Of a stretch of DNA of 64,000 nt, positions 31,543 to 40,878 are shown piece after piece. Origin of the DNA: CAVXZE01 sp963766175 (lineage in GTDB: Bacteria > Myxococcota_A > UBA9160 > UBA6930). The notes beneath the pieces were generated by a model, which searched no databases, was not told where the DNA came from, and was given only the letters and a program-made list of their open reading frames with translations. The DNA is taken from assembly GCA_963766175.1 (NCBI GenBank), contig CAVXZE010000019.1, forward strand, positions 60,970 through 124,969, read 5' to 3'. Made by a program: the position numbers and the translations under genes. How positions within the stretch are numbered: the stretch's first letter is position 1; every line of letters starts with the position of its first letter.

Positions 31543-32798
31543 AGGCGTCCCGCAAACCGACCGGGATTCAGCACCCCCTTGGGATCGTACTGGTGCTTGA
31601 GCGCGCGAAACAGCGGGAGCAACCGGCCCGGATCGCCGAAGACGTCGCGACTCTCCTTCGCCCAGTCCGGGGCGTCCTCGATCACGTAGCCGCCTCCGGA
31701 AGCGGCGGCGGCGTGTCTCGCGCTGCGCTCTGCCGCCTCCACGGCGCGCGCGTCGTTGGAGAGCCCAACCGGAAAGCGCACGTAGAGGAGGCCCCTGGCG
31801 GGATAGGCGAGAACCGCGCCGCCGTCTCGCGCCAGGATTTCCGCCGCTTCGCCGACGCGGCTGGGAAGCGAGCTGAGTCGGATCCGCAATCCGCCTGGAT
31901 GAAAGATCCCGCCTTGGACGCCCCGGAGCCGCTCGATCATCACCGCATCGACTTCGTGCGCTCCCGTCTCCTCGACGAGCTCCCGGAAGTCCGCTTCCAG
32001 CAGTGACTCGTTCCCGGCGAGCTCGAGCAGCAAGACGCTGCCTTCCCTGGCGGTGGCGGGATCGATCGCCGCTGCGAGCGCACGGTCCAGATGGGCGGCA
32101 ACGCGGGCGGAGGGACGGCGTGCAGCCGCCAGCGCTCGTTCGAACCCCTCGGCGCCATCGGGAAGCGCCGCCGCCAGAAACAGGCTGCGCTCGGGAAGAG
32201 GACGGAGCCGCAGCCAGGCGGCCTCGATCACGCCGAGGGAGCCGAAGGAGCCGATGTAGAGCTTGCCCAGGTCGTAGCCCGTGACGTTCTTGACGACGCG
32301 CCCACCGCAACGGGTTCGCGCACCGGATGCCAGAGTGACCTCCAGGCCCAGAACGATCTCCCGCGGGTGACCGAAGCGAGGCCCGACCGCCGCCGAGGCG
32401 AGGGCGCCCCCGACACTGGTCCCAGCTCCCGGCGGGTCCAGGGGAAGCTCCCAGCCCTCGGCCCGCACCGACTCGCGCACTGCAGCGATCTCGGTCCCGG
32501 CGCGGACGTGAACCACTCCGTCTTCGGCGTCGAGCTCCAGGATCCCGTCCAGACCGGTGGCTTCGAGGGCGAGGTCGGCGCGCTTCAGCAGATTCCCCTG
32601 GCCGAGGCGACTCCCGCCACCGCAGACCAGGGCGGCCATCCCCCGCTCCGAGAGCACCCGGAGCCCGGCGGAGAGCTCCTCGCCGCTGCGGGGGCGGAGG
32701 CTCTCGGTCAGGCTCACACCGTCCACGTCGACCGGCCCGTGCTCGACGACGGCGTCAGCGCCGACCGCGGCGCGCAATGCGTCGAGCGGAGCGGTCAT
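31539..32798 (-). CDS. glcE: Glycolate oxidase FAD-binding subunit GlcE
   Basis: The 419-residue protein has an FAD-binding PCMH-type domain: VCGGGSRLGQGN, LPLDPPGAGTSVGGALASAAVGPRFGHPR, CGGRVVKNVTGYDLGKLYIGSFGSLGVI. The C-terminal FAD-oxidase segment ends LFRALKHQYDPKGVLNPGRF. It lacks the full substrate cap of GlcD, as usual for GlcE. It is part of the glcDEF operon with 4-nt overlaps to both neighbours, so translation is coupled. Confidence 0.9.
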   Translation of the reverse strand: MTAPLDALRAAVGADAVVEHGPVDVDGVSLTESLRPRSGEELSAGLRVLSERGMAALVCGGGSRLGQGNLLKRADLALEATGLDGILELDAEDGVVHVRAGTEIAAVRESVRAEGWELPLDPPGAGTSVGGALASAAVGPRFGHPREIVLGLEVTLASGARTRCGGRVVKNVTGYDLGKLYIGSFGSLGVIEAAWLRLRPLPERSLFLAAALPDGAEGFERALAAARRPSARVAAHLDRALAAAIDPATAREGSVLLLELAGNESLLEADFRELVEETGAHEVDAVMIERLRGVQGGIFHPGGLRIRLSSLPSRVGEAAEILARDGGAVLAYPARGLLYVRFPVGLSNDARAVEAAERSARHAAAASGGGYVIEDAPDWAKESRDVFGDPGRLLPLFRALKHQYDPKGVLNPGRFAGRL

Positions 32799-34219
32799 CC
32801 GTTCCGCGTCACCAGGCCCGCCTCGACACAGGCTCGGGGTGTGGGAAGGACCTTGCCCGGGTTGCAGATTCCATGCGGATCGAAGGCCGCGCGCAGCCGG
32901 CGCATCGCGTCGAGATCGTCCTCACCGAAGAGAAGCCCCATGAATTTCTGCTTCTCGTTGCCGATCCCGTGCTCGCCACTGAGCACCCCGCCAGCGTCGA
33001 CGCAGACTCGGAGGATCTCCTCGCCGGCGGCGAGCACTCGCTTCATCTCGTCCCCATCGCGGCGATCGAAGGAGATGATCGGGTGGAGGTTCCCGTCGCC
33101 GGCGTGGAAGACGTTCGACAGGCGCAGGCGGTAGCGGTCCCCGATCTCGCAAATCCGTTCCAGAACCTCCGGCAGCTTCACCCTGGGAACCACGGTGTCG
33201 TACAGGTAGAGATCCGGCGCGAGCCTCCCCATGGCACCGAAGGCTCCCTTGCGCGCCCGCCAGAAGCGCTCGCGTTCCTGATCGTCCCGCGCGACCTCGA
33301 CGCGGTCGGCGCCGGACTGCGCGATCAGGCCGCGGACGCGCTCCACCTCCTGGGCCACCACCACGGCAGGGCCGTCGAGCTCGATCAGCAACATGGCGCC
33401 CGCGTCGGTGGGAAGGCCGGCGGCATAGACACTGGCCTCGACGGCGGCAATGGTGCGTTGATCGATCACCTCGAGGGAGGCGGGCACGAGCCCCGCGCCG
33501 ATGATCGCACCGACGGAACGGCAAGCCGAGAACACGTCGGGAAAGACGGCCAGAAGCGTCTCCACCGACTGGGGAAGCTCGAGGAGCCGAACCGTTGCCT
33601 CTGTCACCACGCCGAGGGTTCCCTCGGATCCGACGAAGGCCCCCACCAGGTCATAGCCCTGCGTCCAGCCGGTGCGGGAGCCGAAGCTCGCGAACTCGCC
33701 ATTCGGGAGAACGACTTCGAGGGCGAGCACGTGGTCGGTGGTGGTGCCGTACTTGAGCGTGTGGGGCCCTCCCGAGTTCTCCGCCACGTTGCCTCCGATG
33801 GTGCAGGCTGCCTGGCTGGATGGATCCGGGGCGAAAAAGAGACCGTGGGGCGCCACCGCCTTCGACAGCTCGAGGTTGATCACGCCGGGCTGCACCACCG
33901 CATAGCGATCCTCGAGATTCACCTCGAGAATCTGGTTCATTCGCGCGCACTCGATCACCACCCCGCCGTCCAGGGCGAGGGCGCCTCCAGAGAGCCCGGT
34001 CCCCGCGCCGCGCGCCACGAAGGGGACACCGAAGGCGTGGCAGGTCTTCACGACCCCGGCGACCTGGGCCTTCTCCCGGGGCAGCACCACGGCCCGGGGG
34101 CGGGCGCGGTGGAGGGTGAGACCGTCGGCCTCGTAGACGAAGAGATCTTCGGGGCGCACCAGGCAGGCATCGTCTCCGACGACGCCGCGGAGTGACGTGA
34201 CGAGATCCGGAACGGACAC
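32795..34219 (-). CDS. glcD: Glycolate oxidase subunit GlcD (FAD-linked oxidase)
   Basis: The 474-residue protein has a PCMH FAD-binding domain (PFVARGAGTGLSGGALALDGGVVIE, GNVAENSGGPHTLKYGTT, DLVGAFVGSEGTLGVVTEA) and a C-terminal FAD-linked oxidase domain with NVFHAGDGNLHPIISFD, GGVLSGEHGIGNEK and FDPHGICNPGKVLP. It oxidises glycolate (or D-lactate-like 2-hydroxy acids) to glyoxylate. It is the first gene of glcDEF, with a start 3 nt after the stop of the TPR-metallopeptidase gene, so the operon may begin with that gene. Confidence 0.92.
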   Translation of the reverse strand: MSVPDLVTSLRGVVGDDACLVRPEDLFVYEADGLTLHRARPRAVVLPREKAQVAGVVKTCHAFGVPFVARGAGTGLSGGALALDGGVVIECARMNQILEVNLEDRYAVVQPGVINLELSKAVAPHGLFFAPDPSSQAACTIGGNVAENSGGPHTLKYGTTTDHVLALEVVLPNGEFASFGSRTGWTQGYDLVGAFVGSEGTLGVVTEATVRLLELPQSVETLLAVFPDVFSACRSVGAIIGAGLVPASLEVIDQRTIAAVEASVYAAGLPTDAGAMLLIELDGPAVVVAQEVERVRGLIAQSGADRVEVARDDQERERFWRARKGAFGAMGRLAPDLYLYDTVVPRVKLPEVLERICEIGDRYRLRLSNVFHAGDGNLHPIISFDRRDGDEMKRVLAAGEEILRVCVDAGGVLSGEHGIGNEKQKFMGLLFGEDDLDAMRRLRAAFDPHGICNPGKVLPTPRACVEAGLVTRNG

Positions 34220-34222
34220 GGC

Positions 34223-35260
34223 TCAGGCCAGGCCGAGCCGCTCGAGATCATCCTCGTCGAGGCCGAGATAGTGGCCGATCTCGTGCTTGACGGTGATCTG
34301 GATCTGCTCGACCAGCTCGGCGTGGGTGCGGCAGACCTTCTCCAGGTTTCTCTTGAAGAGAATCATGCGATCCACGTCGCGGGCCTGGGCGGTCACCGCC
34401 GCCTCGGTCCGAGGAACGCCAATGAAGACCCCCAGGATCTGCGGCGACACGCTCTCCTCCGCGAGCAGCTCGGCGGAGGGAAAATCCTCGACGAGCAGGG
34501 GGACGTGTTCGATGTACTCGCGGATCGAGCGCGGGAGATCGCGCATTGCCTCACCGGCCACCTGCTCGAAGTCGCGATCGTCCACCGCCACGGGCAACGG
34601 GTAGTGCCCTCCGTCCAGCGCGTGGGCCTGAGCGAAGGCCCGACCCGCTTCCTCGTTCTCTCCCAGCCGCTCGAGAACCAGACCCAGGTGGTAGAGCGCG
34701 TGCGCCGACTCGGGATCGAGCCCCACGGCGTGCTCCAGGTAACGGCGGGCCTCCTCGAAGCGTCCGAGCTCGAAGGTGATCTGGCCCTCGAAGGCACGGT
34801 AGACCGCCACCTCACCGACGGTCTTGCCGGCGCGCCGAACCAGGAACAGCGCACCTTCTAGATCGTCCAGGTAGAACAGGGCCTTGGACTTCAGGTAGTA
34901 GATCTCCGCCTCGGTGGCGCGATCCGGACGGGGCAGGTCGGGACTCCCCGAGAGCAACAGGTCGCACTGGCCGATGGCCTGATCGAACTCACCGAGCTCC
35001 TCGATCAGAAGCTCCGCGCGGTTGAGCTGCGCAGTCACGAATTTGGGATCGGCCATTGCGGCGAGCTCGACCTCGTAGAGCGCTTCGTCGATTCTCCCTT
35101 CGTCCCAGAGAATCTCGCCGCGACCGTTGTGAGCTTCGGCGCCGTTTGGTTGTGCCTTCAACGCCTCGTCGAGCCAGGCGAGGGCCTCGTCCGTACGACC
35201 GCCGTGGGACGCTTCCATCGCCTGGTCCAGGCAATCCCAGTATCGATCCCGATCCTTCAT
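34223..35260 (-). CDS. TPR-repeat protein with C-terminal zincin (MMP37-like) metallopeptidase domain
   Basis: The 345-residue protein has TPR repeats over ~10-200 (DQAMEASHGGRTDEALAWLDEAL, ARRYLEHAVGLDPESAHALYHLGLVLERLG). The C-terminal domain of the metallopeptidase-family/COG3824 type ends in KHEIGHYLGLDEDDLERLGL. The HEIGH zinc motif is at 326-330, with Asp/Glu ligands after it. The peptidase target is unknown. The start is the ATG at 35260; the frame is open further but the upstream part lies in an A+T-rich intergenic stretch. It lies 3 nt upstream of glcD, a tight and unexplained coupling. Confidence 0.82.
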   Translation of the reverse strand: MKDRDRYWDCLDQAMEASHGGRTDEALAWLDEALKAQPNGAEAHNGRGEILWDEGRIDEALYEVELAAMADPKFVTAQLNRAELLIEELGEFDQAIGQCDLLLSGSPDLPRPDRATEAEIYYLKSKALFYLDDLEGALFLVRRAGKTVGEVAVYRAFEGQITFELGRFEEARRYLEHAVGLDPESAHALYHLGLVLERLGENEEAGRAFAQAHALDGGHYPLPVAVDDRDFEQVAGEAMRDLPRSIREYIEHVPLLVEDFPSAELLAEESVSPQILGVFIGVPRTEAAVTAQARDVDRMILFKRNLEKVCRTHAELVEQIQITVKHEIGHYLGLDEDDLERLGLA

Positions 35261-35454
35261 CCGTGGGCGGCAGAATAGCAGAATCCGCAACCCCACCGCG
35301 TTTCGGGTCTCCGTCGGAGCCAACTCGTAAATATTTGATCTTAAAAAGGAAAATCGCGTTTCACGAGCGCCGTGGGAACGCCGCACGGCGGCTTCGCAGG
35401 AGGCTTCGCAAACCGGCGTTCTACCGCCCGTTTCGGGCTTCCCGCCAGCGCGGG
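35261..35454. promoter_or_regulatory. A+T-richer intergenic region, probable promoter of the TPR-metallopeptidase/glcDEF operon
   Basis: The 194-bp gap contains an unusually A+T-rich stretch (TAAATATTTGATCTTAAAAA around 35328-35347), which stands out from the GC-rich surroundings. It is placed about 70-90 nt upstream of the minus-strand start at 35260. I cannot fix -10/-35 hexamers with confidence. Nothing coding is seen. Confidence 0.4.
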
Positions 35455-36051
35455 TCAGGCGTGGAAGGCGTGACGCCAGGCGCTGAGGATCTCGTCGCGC
35501 ACCTCATTTTGGGAAAAGCCCGCCAGGAAGGGAGACGGGTTGCGCCCGCTGAGCGCCAGCAGCACGAACCCGTGAAGCCATGACCAGCCCACCATGACGA
35601 AGGCGCCCGGATCGCCTTCGCGCAGGACGCCGGAGTTGACACCTCGCGCGTGCGTGTCTCGCCAGAGATTCCAGAGCCGTGACCGGTGAGCGATGTCGTC
35701 GGGGGTAAAGGCTTGGACGGAGGTATCCTGGAACATCAGGCGGTAGATCTCCGGGTTCGCCAGTCCGAAGTCGATGTAGCGCTTCGCGCCTTCCAGAAGC
35801 GCCTCGCTCGGGTCGGGGAGACGCAGGCAGGGTTCCAGCGCCGCGATCATCCGGTCGAAGCCTTCCAGAGCGAGGTCGTGGAGAAGCTCCCTCTTGTTCT
35901 GGAAGTGCAGGTAGATCGTGGCGGGCGAGTAGCCGAGTCGCTCCGCCAGGGAGCGCATGGTGACGTTCTCGACGCCATGCTTCTGGACGATGTCGATGGC
36001 TTCCTGGAGGATCTTCTCGCGCAGGGACGCGCCCGGCGCAGTGCTGCTCAT
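35455..36051 (-). CDS. TetR/AcrR family transcriptional regulator
   Basis: The 198-residue protein has the N-terminal TetR DNA-binding domain: REKILQEAIDIVQKHGVENVTMRSLAERLGYSPATIYLHFQNKRELLHDLA. The C-terminal part fits a WHG-type ligand domain (EIYRLMFQDTS). It probably represses neighbouring or distant genes until an acyl-type or other hydrophobic ligand binds. The ATG at 36051 has GAGGTGGG before it; the frame is open to 36165 without a good ribosome site. It is flanked by the TPR-metallopeptidase operon and the LLM oxidoreductase gene. Confidence 0.87.
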   Translation of the reverse strand: MSSTAPGASLREKILQEAIDIVQKHGVENVTMRSLAERLGYSPATIYLHFQNKRELLHDLALEGFDRMIAALEPCLRLPDPSEALLEGAKRYIDFGLANPEIYRLMFQDTSVQAFTPDDIAHRSRLWNLWRDTHARGVNSGVLREGDPGAFVMVGWSWLHGFVLLALSGRNPSPFLAGFSQNEVRDEILSAWRHAFHA

Positions 36052-36206
36052 GACCCACCTCGAGGCCCGGCGCTCGGCTCGCGACCGACCGCAGCCCGGG
36101 TCATTCGACACCCGTGAAAAGCCTATCACCGCATTCGCCGATCGGCCAACCCTTGGGGGAGGCAACCCTCGGGGAAGGCGCGGCAGACTGGCCTCGAGCG
36201 CGGGCC

Positions 36207-37130
36207 TCAGGCGTGCCCGACCTCGGCGCGAATGCGTTCGTGGATCTTCTCCAGGTCATCGCAGAGGGCGTCGGCATTCTGCCCCCCGGCGACGTAGACC
36301 GCACTGCCGTTGAGGGCGGCCCCTCCGAAGCCCGCCTCCTTCGCTGCGCGTGCCACCGCTGCAATCTTGTCCGGGCTCGCATGGAAAGCGAGCCCAAAGG
36401 GATCTTCCGGATCCGGCGGAGCGGTGATCTGCGCCTGGAACCCCAGCCCCTCGGGATCTCGGCCCGCCTCCTCCGCGTGCCTCTTGATGGTCGCGATGGC
36501 GGCCACGTCTTGCTCGGTGATGGCGCCGTTCGCCATCCAGCCGTCGCCCAGCCTGCCGGCGCGTCGCAGTGCTGCGGGCGAGTCGCCTCCAACCCAGATC
36601 GGAATCGCCCCGGCCTGGGGCGGCTTCGGCTCCATCGCCAGCTGGGTCGCCTTGTAGTAGGTGCCCTCGAAATCGACCGACTTCTCTGACCAGTAGGTCC
36701 GCAGCAGAGGAATCGCCTCGTCCATCATCTTGCCCCGCTTGCGGAAGGCCGTACCCAGGGCCTCGTACTCGCACTCCTGCCAGCCCACCCCGACTCCGAG
36801 GCGAATGCGGCCGGCGGATAGCGTATCCAGGGTGCTGATCTGCTTGGCGACCAGGGCCGGCTGGCGCTGGGGGAGGATCAGCACCTCGATCCCCAGCCCG
36901 ACCCGCTCCGTCACCGCCGCGAGAAAGCCGAGCCCGACCAGGGGCTCGAGAATGGGCATCTCGGTCGGATAGGGCCCGCTGAGGCGCCCCTCCATCGGGT
37001 GGCCCATCACCACGTGATCGAAGAGATCGATCTGGTCGAAGCCGATCGACTCTGCGACGCGTCCAACCTGAGCGACGGCCGCCGGGCCCTCGCGGTAGAC
37101 GATGTGCGGAAATTGCAGTGCCAGCTTCAT
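36207..37130 (-). CDS. LLM-class F420-dependent oxidoreductase
   Basis: The 307-residue protein has the luciferase-like monooxygenase TIM barrel: MKLALQFPHIVYREG start, IDLFDHVVMGHPMEG, ERVGLGIEVLILPQRQPALVAKQISTLDTLS, RIRLGVGVGWQECEYEALG and IPIWVGGDSPAALRRAGRLGDGW. The subgroup typically uses F420 (or FMN) for hydride transfer to lipids or xenobiotics. If F420 is used, the organism must make it; no cofactor genes are in the window. Start ATG 37130, divergent from the DUF1302 operon across a 268-bp gap. Confidence 0.85.
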   Translation of the reverse strand: MKLALQFPHIVYREGPAAVAQVGRVAESIGFDQIDLFDHVVMGHPMEGRLSGPYPTEMPILEPLVGLGFLAAVTERVGLGIEVLILPQRQPALVAKQISTLDTLSAGRIRLGVGVGWQECEYEALGTAFRKRGKMMDEAIPLLRTYWSEKSVDFEGTYYKATQLAMEPKPPQAGAIPIWVGGDSPAALRRAGRLGDGWMANGAITEQDVAAIATIKRHAEEAGRDPEGLGFQAQITAPPDPEDPFGLAFHASPDKIAAVARAAKEAGFGGAALNGSAVYVAGGQNADALCDDLEKIHERIRAEVGHA

Positions 37131-37398
37131 TGGAGCTTCCCATCCTTGCGAAACTTGCCTGCCGGACTTCCCGGAGGACCTTCGGATCGAGCGCATTGTG
37201 ACACGGACCCGACGATCCGCGAAAGGCCGGGCCAGGCGCCAGATTTCCCCCGTTAGAACCGGGGTAAAACCCTACACCGTGCCGAAATCGATACGGACCC
37301 TGAAGATTTTTAATGGAAGCGAGACTTACGCACGGGTAAGCTGGGAGCCGGCAGGGGATTAGGGGAGAGCAGCCTAAATCAATCGCGGGGGGGACGTG
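37131..37398. promoter_or_regulatory. Divergent promoter region, LLM oxidoreductase / DUF1302 operon
   Basis: This is a 268-bp non-coding gap between divergently transcribed genes. It contains a CCCCG/CGGGG dyad near 37245-37265, a CTTAC/GTAAG dyad near 37325-37340 and an A+T-rich stretch (GATTTTTAATGG) near 37304-37315. A GGGGGGGA ribosome-site-like run precedes the DUF1302 ATG. No operator can be named. Confidence 0.4.
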
Positions 37399-39396
37399 AT
37401 GCGAGGGTGCACGCTCAACGAACGGTACGCGGTTTGGGTACCAGTCGCGACCTGTGTTTCCGTGGTCGCCGTCCTGGCCTTCCTGGGTGCGGCCGGGACC
37501 GGCCCCGCCGCGGCCGTCGAGTTCGAGGCGGGGGAGCTTCGGGGCAACGTCGACACCACGGTCTCGGCGGGCTTCTCGATGCGCGTCCAGGACCGCGACT
37601 GCCGGATGATCTGGGTGAACAACGGCGGCTGCCAGACGGCCGATGGGTTCACCAACTTCGACGACGGCGATCTCAACTACGACGTGTGGGACGTCTTCGC
37701 CAACACCTACAAGGCGACCGTCGACGTCGAGCTGGCCTGGAGAAACTACGGGGGCTTCTTCCGAGGCAGCGTCTTCTACGACCTCGCCACCATGGCGACC
37801 GACACCGCCCGCACCGACCTCGCCCGGGAGTCGCTCTACACCAGCAGTGCGTTCCGGAGCGGAGTGGTCGGCATGGGCTACCAGCTGCTGGACGCCTACG
37901 TCTACGGAAACTACGAGGTCGCCGGGCGCCCCGTGGAGATCCGCGCCGGTAACATGCTGCTGAACTGGGGGGAGAGTCTCTTCTTCCAGGGCGTCAACGT
38001 GACCAACGCCATCGACCTGAACCGGCTGCGGGCTCCGGGCTCCCTGATCCGAGAGGCGCTGCTTCCGGCGCCGATGATCCGCGCGTCGGCCGAGATCTTC
38101 CAGAACTTCAGCATCGAGGCCTACTACCAGGCGTACTGGAATCGCGTCGAGCTCGATCCCACAGGCAGCTACTTCTCCTTCAACGACCTTACAGGCCGCG
38201 GCGCCGAGGGGTTCTTCTTCGATCAGGATCCGGGGGCGAGCGGGAAGAGTGCGGAGCAGCTCTTCCGCACCGGCTTGACGGGGCAGCAGCTGGGCGCCCT
38301 GGGCTTTCCGGCGGAGCCGATCGAGACGATGATCACGGTGCCGACCGGTCAGGGGGCGCTCTACGACAACTTCATCACCCTGGCCAACTCACTCGGGTAC
38401 TTCCCGTCCACCATTACCTATCTCGACGTCTTCTTTCCGGCGGGCATACCCAAGCTTTCGGATCGGGACGCCCGCAAGCAGGGTCAGTGGGGGGTGGCGC
38501 TGCGCTACTTCGCCGACGCCATCCGCACCGAGTTCGGCGCCTACTACGTCCGCTTCCACAGCAAGCAGCCCACGCTGGGCTTCGTGGCCGATCCCAGTGC
38601 CCTGACGGCCACCACCTTCATCATGCCGGAGAGCTTCGGTCCCTTCGTGGCGCTGGTGCCGCCGGAGAGTCTGCCTCCCAACCCGGTGGACGTGACGGTC
38701 GAGACGGCGCCGCGTCCGGTCGGCTACTTCCGGGAGTATTCCGAGGACATCAACATCGTCGGGGTGAGCGCGGCCACGGAGCTCTTCGGCATCGCCTGGG
38801 GTGCGGAGCTCTCCTACACCACCCAGCTTCCGGTCGCCGTCACCACCGCCCTCCCGAACGCGCTGGCCGAGGCCACGGCGACCCACCAGCGTGCGGTGGT
38901 CTCGGGCTTCGTGCGGGAGGAGAGGCTTCAGGGTCATCTGAGTGCGATCGCCACCATCGGTCCGGGGGACCCCTACGTGGGCGCGATCGTTCGCGCGCTG
39001 CGGATCAGCAGCATCGCGGTGACCGGTGAGGTCGTGTTCGTGGATTTTCCGAACTTCGACGAGAGCCTCGGCTACGCCACGGTGAACAACACGGGCCGTC
39101 CCACCGAGTTCAGCTGGGCCTACGCGACACTGATCCGGGGGGACTACGACAACCCGCTGGGGGTCCCGATCACGGTGACGCCGAGGGTCAGCTTCAGCCA
39201 CGCGGTGAACGGCACCTACCCGGGCGGCCAAACCCAGTTCATCAAGGGGCTGATGGGCTTCGGGGCGGGCGTCAACGTGGACTACCTGGGTGTCTGGCAG
39301 TTCGACCTGTCCTACACCGGCTACTTCGGGGGCGGAGAGAGAAATCCCGTGCTCGACCGGGACTTCGTCTCGTTCAGTGTGACGCGCAGCTTCTGA
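37399..39396 (+). CDS. DUF1302 family outer-membrane protein
   Basis: The 665-residue protein has a signal peptide (VWVPVATCVSVVAVLAFLGAAGTGPAAAV). The mature part is rich in alternating aromatic beta strands and ends in a C-terminal VSFSVTRSF, an outer-membrane beta-barrel signature. DUF1302 motifs include LRGNVDTTVSAGFSMRVQDRD, WGESLFFQGVN and FADAIRTEFGAYYVRFHSK. It is probably a porin-like channel or surface receptor for hydrophobic compounds. It heads an operon with DUF1329, RND, TerB-like and YCF48-like genes, a set that recurs in degraders of steroids and other hydrophobic substrates. ATG 37399 is preferred to the overlapping GTG 37396. Confidence 0.87.
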   Translation: MRGCTLNERYAVWVPVATCVSVVAVLAFLGAAGTGPAAAVEFEAGELRGNVDTTVSAGFSMRVQDRDCRMIWVNNGGCQTADGFTNFDDGDLNYDVWDVFANTYKATVDVELAWRNYGGFFRGSVFYDLATMATDTARTDLARESLYTSSAFRSGVVGMGYQLLDAYVYGNYEVAGRPVEIRAGNMLLNWGESLFFQGVNVTNAIDLNRLRAPGSLIREALLPAPMIRASAEIFQNFSIEAYYQAYWNRVELDPTGSYFSFNDLTGRGAEGFFFDQDPGASGKSAEQLFRTGLTGQQLGALGFPAEPIETMITVPTGQGALYDNFITLANSLGYFPSTITYLDVFFPAGIPKLSDRDARKQGQWGVALRYFADAIRTEFGAYYVRFHSKQPTLGFVADPSALTATTFIMPESFGPFVALVPPESLPPNPVDVTVETAPRPVGYFREYSEDINIVGVSAATELFGIAWGAELSYTTQLPVAVTTALPNALAEATATHQRAVVSGFVREERLQGHLSAIATIGPGDPYVGAIVRALRISSIAVTGEVVFVDFPNFDESLGYATVNNTGRPTEFSWAYATLIRGDYDNPLGVPITVTPRVSFSHAVNGTYPGGQTQFIKGLMGFGAGVNVDYLGVWQFDLSYTGYFGGGERNPVLDRDFVSFSVTRSF

Positions 39397-39469
39397 GGGC
39401 TCCGCCGGGGCGCTCGCCAGGCCAGGGGAATCGCCAATTTCAGCATCGGATTCAGCAGGAGGAAGAGCA

Positions 39470-40856
39470 ATGGCCAGATGGACTGCCACCGCGCTCGCGG
39501 TCGCGCTGGCGCTTGCGGCGACGGCCGCCTTCGCAGTCCCCACCGAGGAGGAGATCGCCCGCCTCGGCGGACCGGAGCTCACGCCCGTGGGCGCGGAGCG
39601 GGCGGGCAATGCCGAGGGCACCATCCCCGAGTGGACGGGCGGGGTCACCAAGCCGCCTCCAGGGTGGGAGCCGGAGATGAAGCGGCCCAACCTCTTTGTC
39701 GACGATCCGATTCTCTTCACCATCGACGCCAGCAACGTCGACCAGTACGCCGACAAGCTCACCCCGGGGCAGATCGCACTGATCAAGAGCTACGACGGCT
39801 ACATCATGAACGTCTACCCGACCCGCCGCAGCTGCGCCTTCCCGGAGGCGGACTACGAGAACGCCAAGCGCAACGCGCGCGAGGCCGCGGTCGACGACCA
39901 GTGCTTCATCACCGCTGGCAGGTGGAGTCCCCTCTTCCCGCTTCCCGAGAACGGCTGTCAGGTCCTCCAGAACGGCAGGCTCTCGATATTGAACGGCCTG
40001 ATAGGGATGGACAGGATCGAGGCCACGCTGATTCCGACCAAGAGCGGCTCCTTCGTGCCGATTATAAGGAGACAGGTCCTGTATAATCGGACCCACGAGC
40101 CGAAGTTCGAGACCATCGAAGATCTCGATGGCGTCTGGGCCAAGTCGCTCTCCCACAACATGGCGCCGCCCAAGCAGGCCGGCGAAATCACCCTGGTCTA
40201 CTCGCTCACCGACGGTCACCTCAAGGCCTGGACCTACAATCCCGGCCAGCGGCGGGTGCGGCGCAACCCCAACTTCGAGTACGACAACCCGATTCCCGGC
40301 TTCCAGGGTCTGATGACCATCGACTCGACCAACGGCTTCATCGGCGCCGCGGATCGCTACAACTGGAAGCTGCTGGGGAAGAAGGAGATCTACATCCCCT
40401 ACAACAGCGTGAAGTTCTTCGACACCGACCTCAAGTACGAGGACATCATTCAGCCCCGCTACCCGCGGCGGGACCTGATCCGCTACGAGCTTCACCGGGT
40501 CTGGGTGGTGGAGGGCACCGTCAGGCCCGACAAGCGGCACACCATCGCCAGGCGCGTCTTCTACATTGACGAGGACCACTGGATGATAGCCGTGGTCGAC
40601 GGCTACGACACCAGAGGAGATCTCTGGCGGGTATCCGAGCACCTTCCACAGCTCCTCTTCGAGGTCCCTTCCTGTATCGCCAACGGCAGCCTCTTATACG
40701 ACCTGGTGGCGGGCCGCTACGTGATCACGCCGGCCATCAACGAGGAGAAGCGAACCCATCTACGAACACCTCGGGATACCAGCCGAAGAACGCACCCTCG
40801 CAGACGACAAGGGTCTCTTCGCGCCGGACGACCTGCGGCGCATGGGGAAGCGCTAG
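39470..40856 (+). CDS. DUF1329 family protein, with a one-base frameshift near its 3' end
   Basis: It has a signal peptide (MARWTATALAVALALAATAAFA) and a periplasmic DUF1329 body: GTIPEWTGGV, MNVYPTRRSCAFPE, ETIEDLDGVWAKS, LPLYSL-type region, YIPYNSVKFFD and RYELHRVWVVEG. DUF1329 proteins accompany DUF1302 and are thought to carry hydrophobic ligands. The first frame ends in an unnatural tail and would run to 40882. Removing one C from the CCC at 40755-40757 gives the family-like end LGIPAEERTLADDKG...LRRMGKR, stopping at 40856. ATG 39470 has GGAGGAAGAG. An A+T-rich hairpin lies inside it at 40058-40090. Confidence 0.83.
40058..40090. repeat. Long A+T-rich hairpin inside the DUF1329 gene
   Basis: The arms CCGATTATA-AGGA and TCCT-(G)-TATAATCGG pair over 13 bp around a 6-nt loop. 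They encode VPIIRRQVLYNR with rare codons (ATA, AGG, AGA, TAT, AAT) unlike the rest of this GC-rich gene. Its origin (inserted palindrome, site, or chance) is unknown. Confidence 0.6.
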
Positions 40857-40878
40857 GGAGCGATAGAGCAGAGCATCC

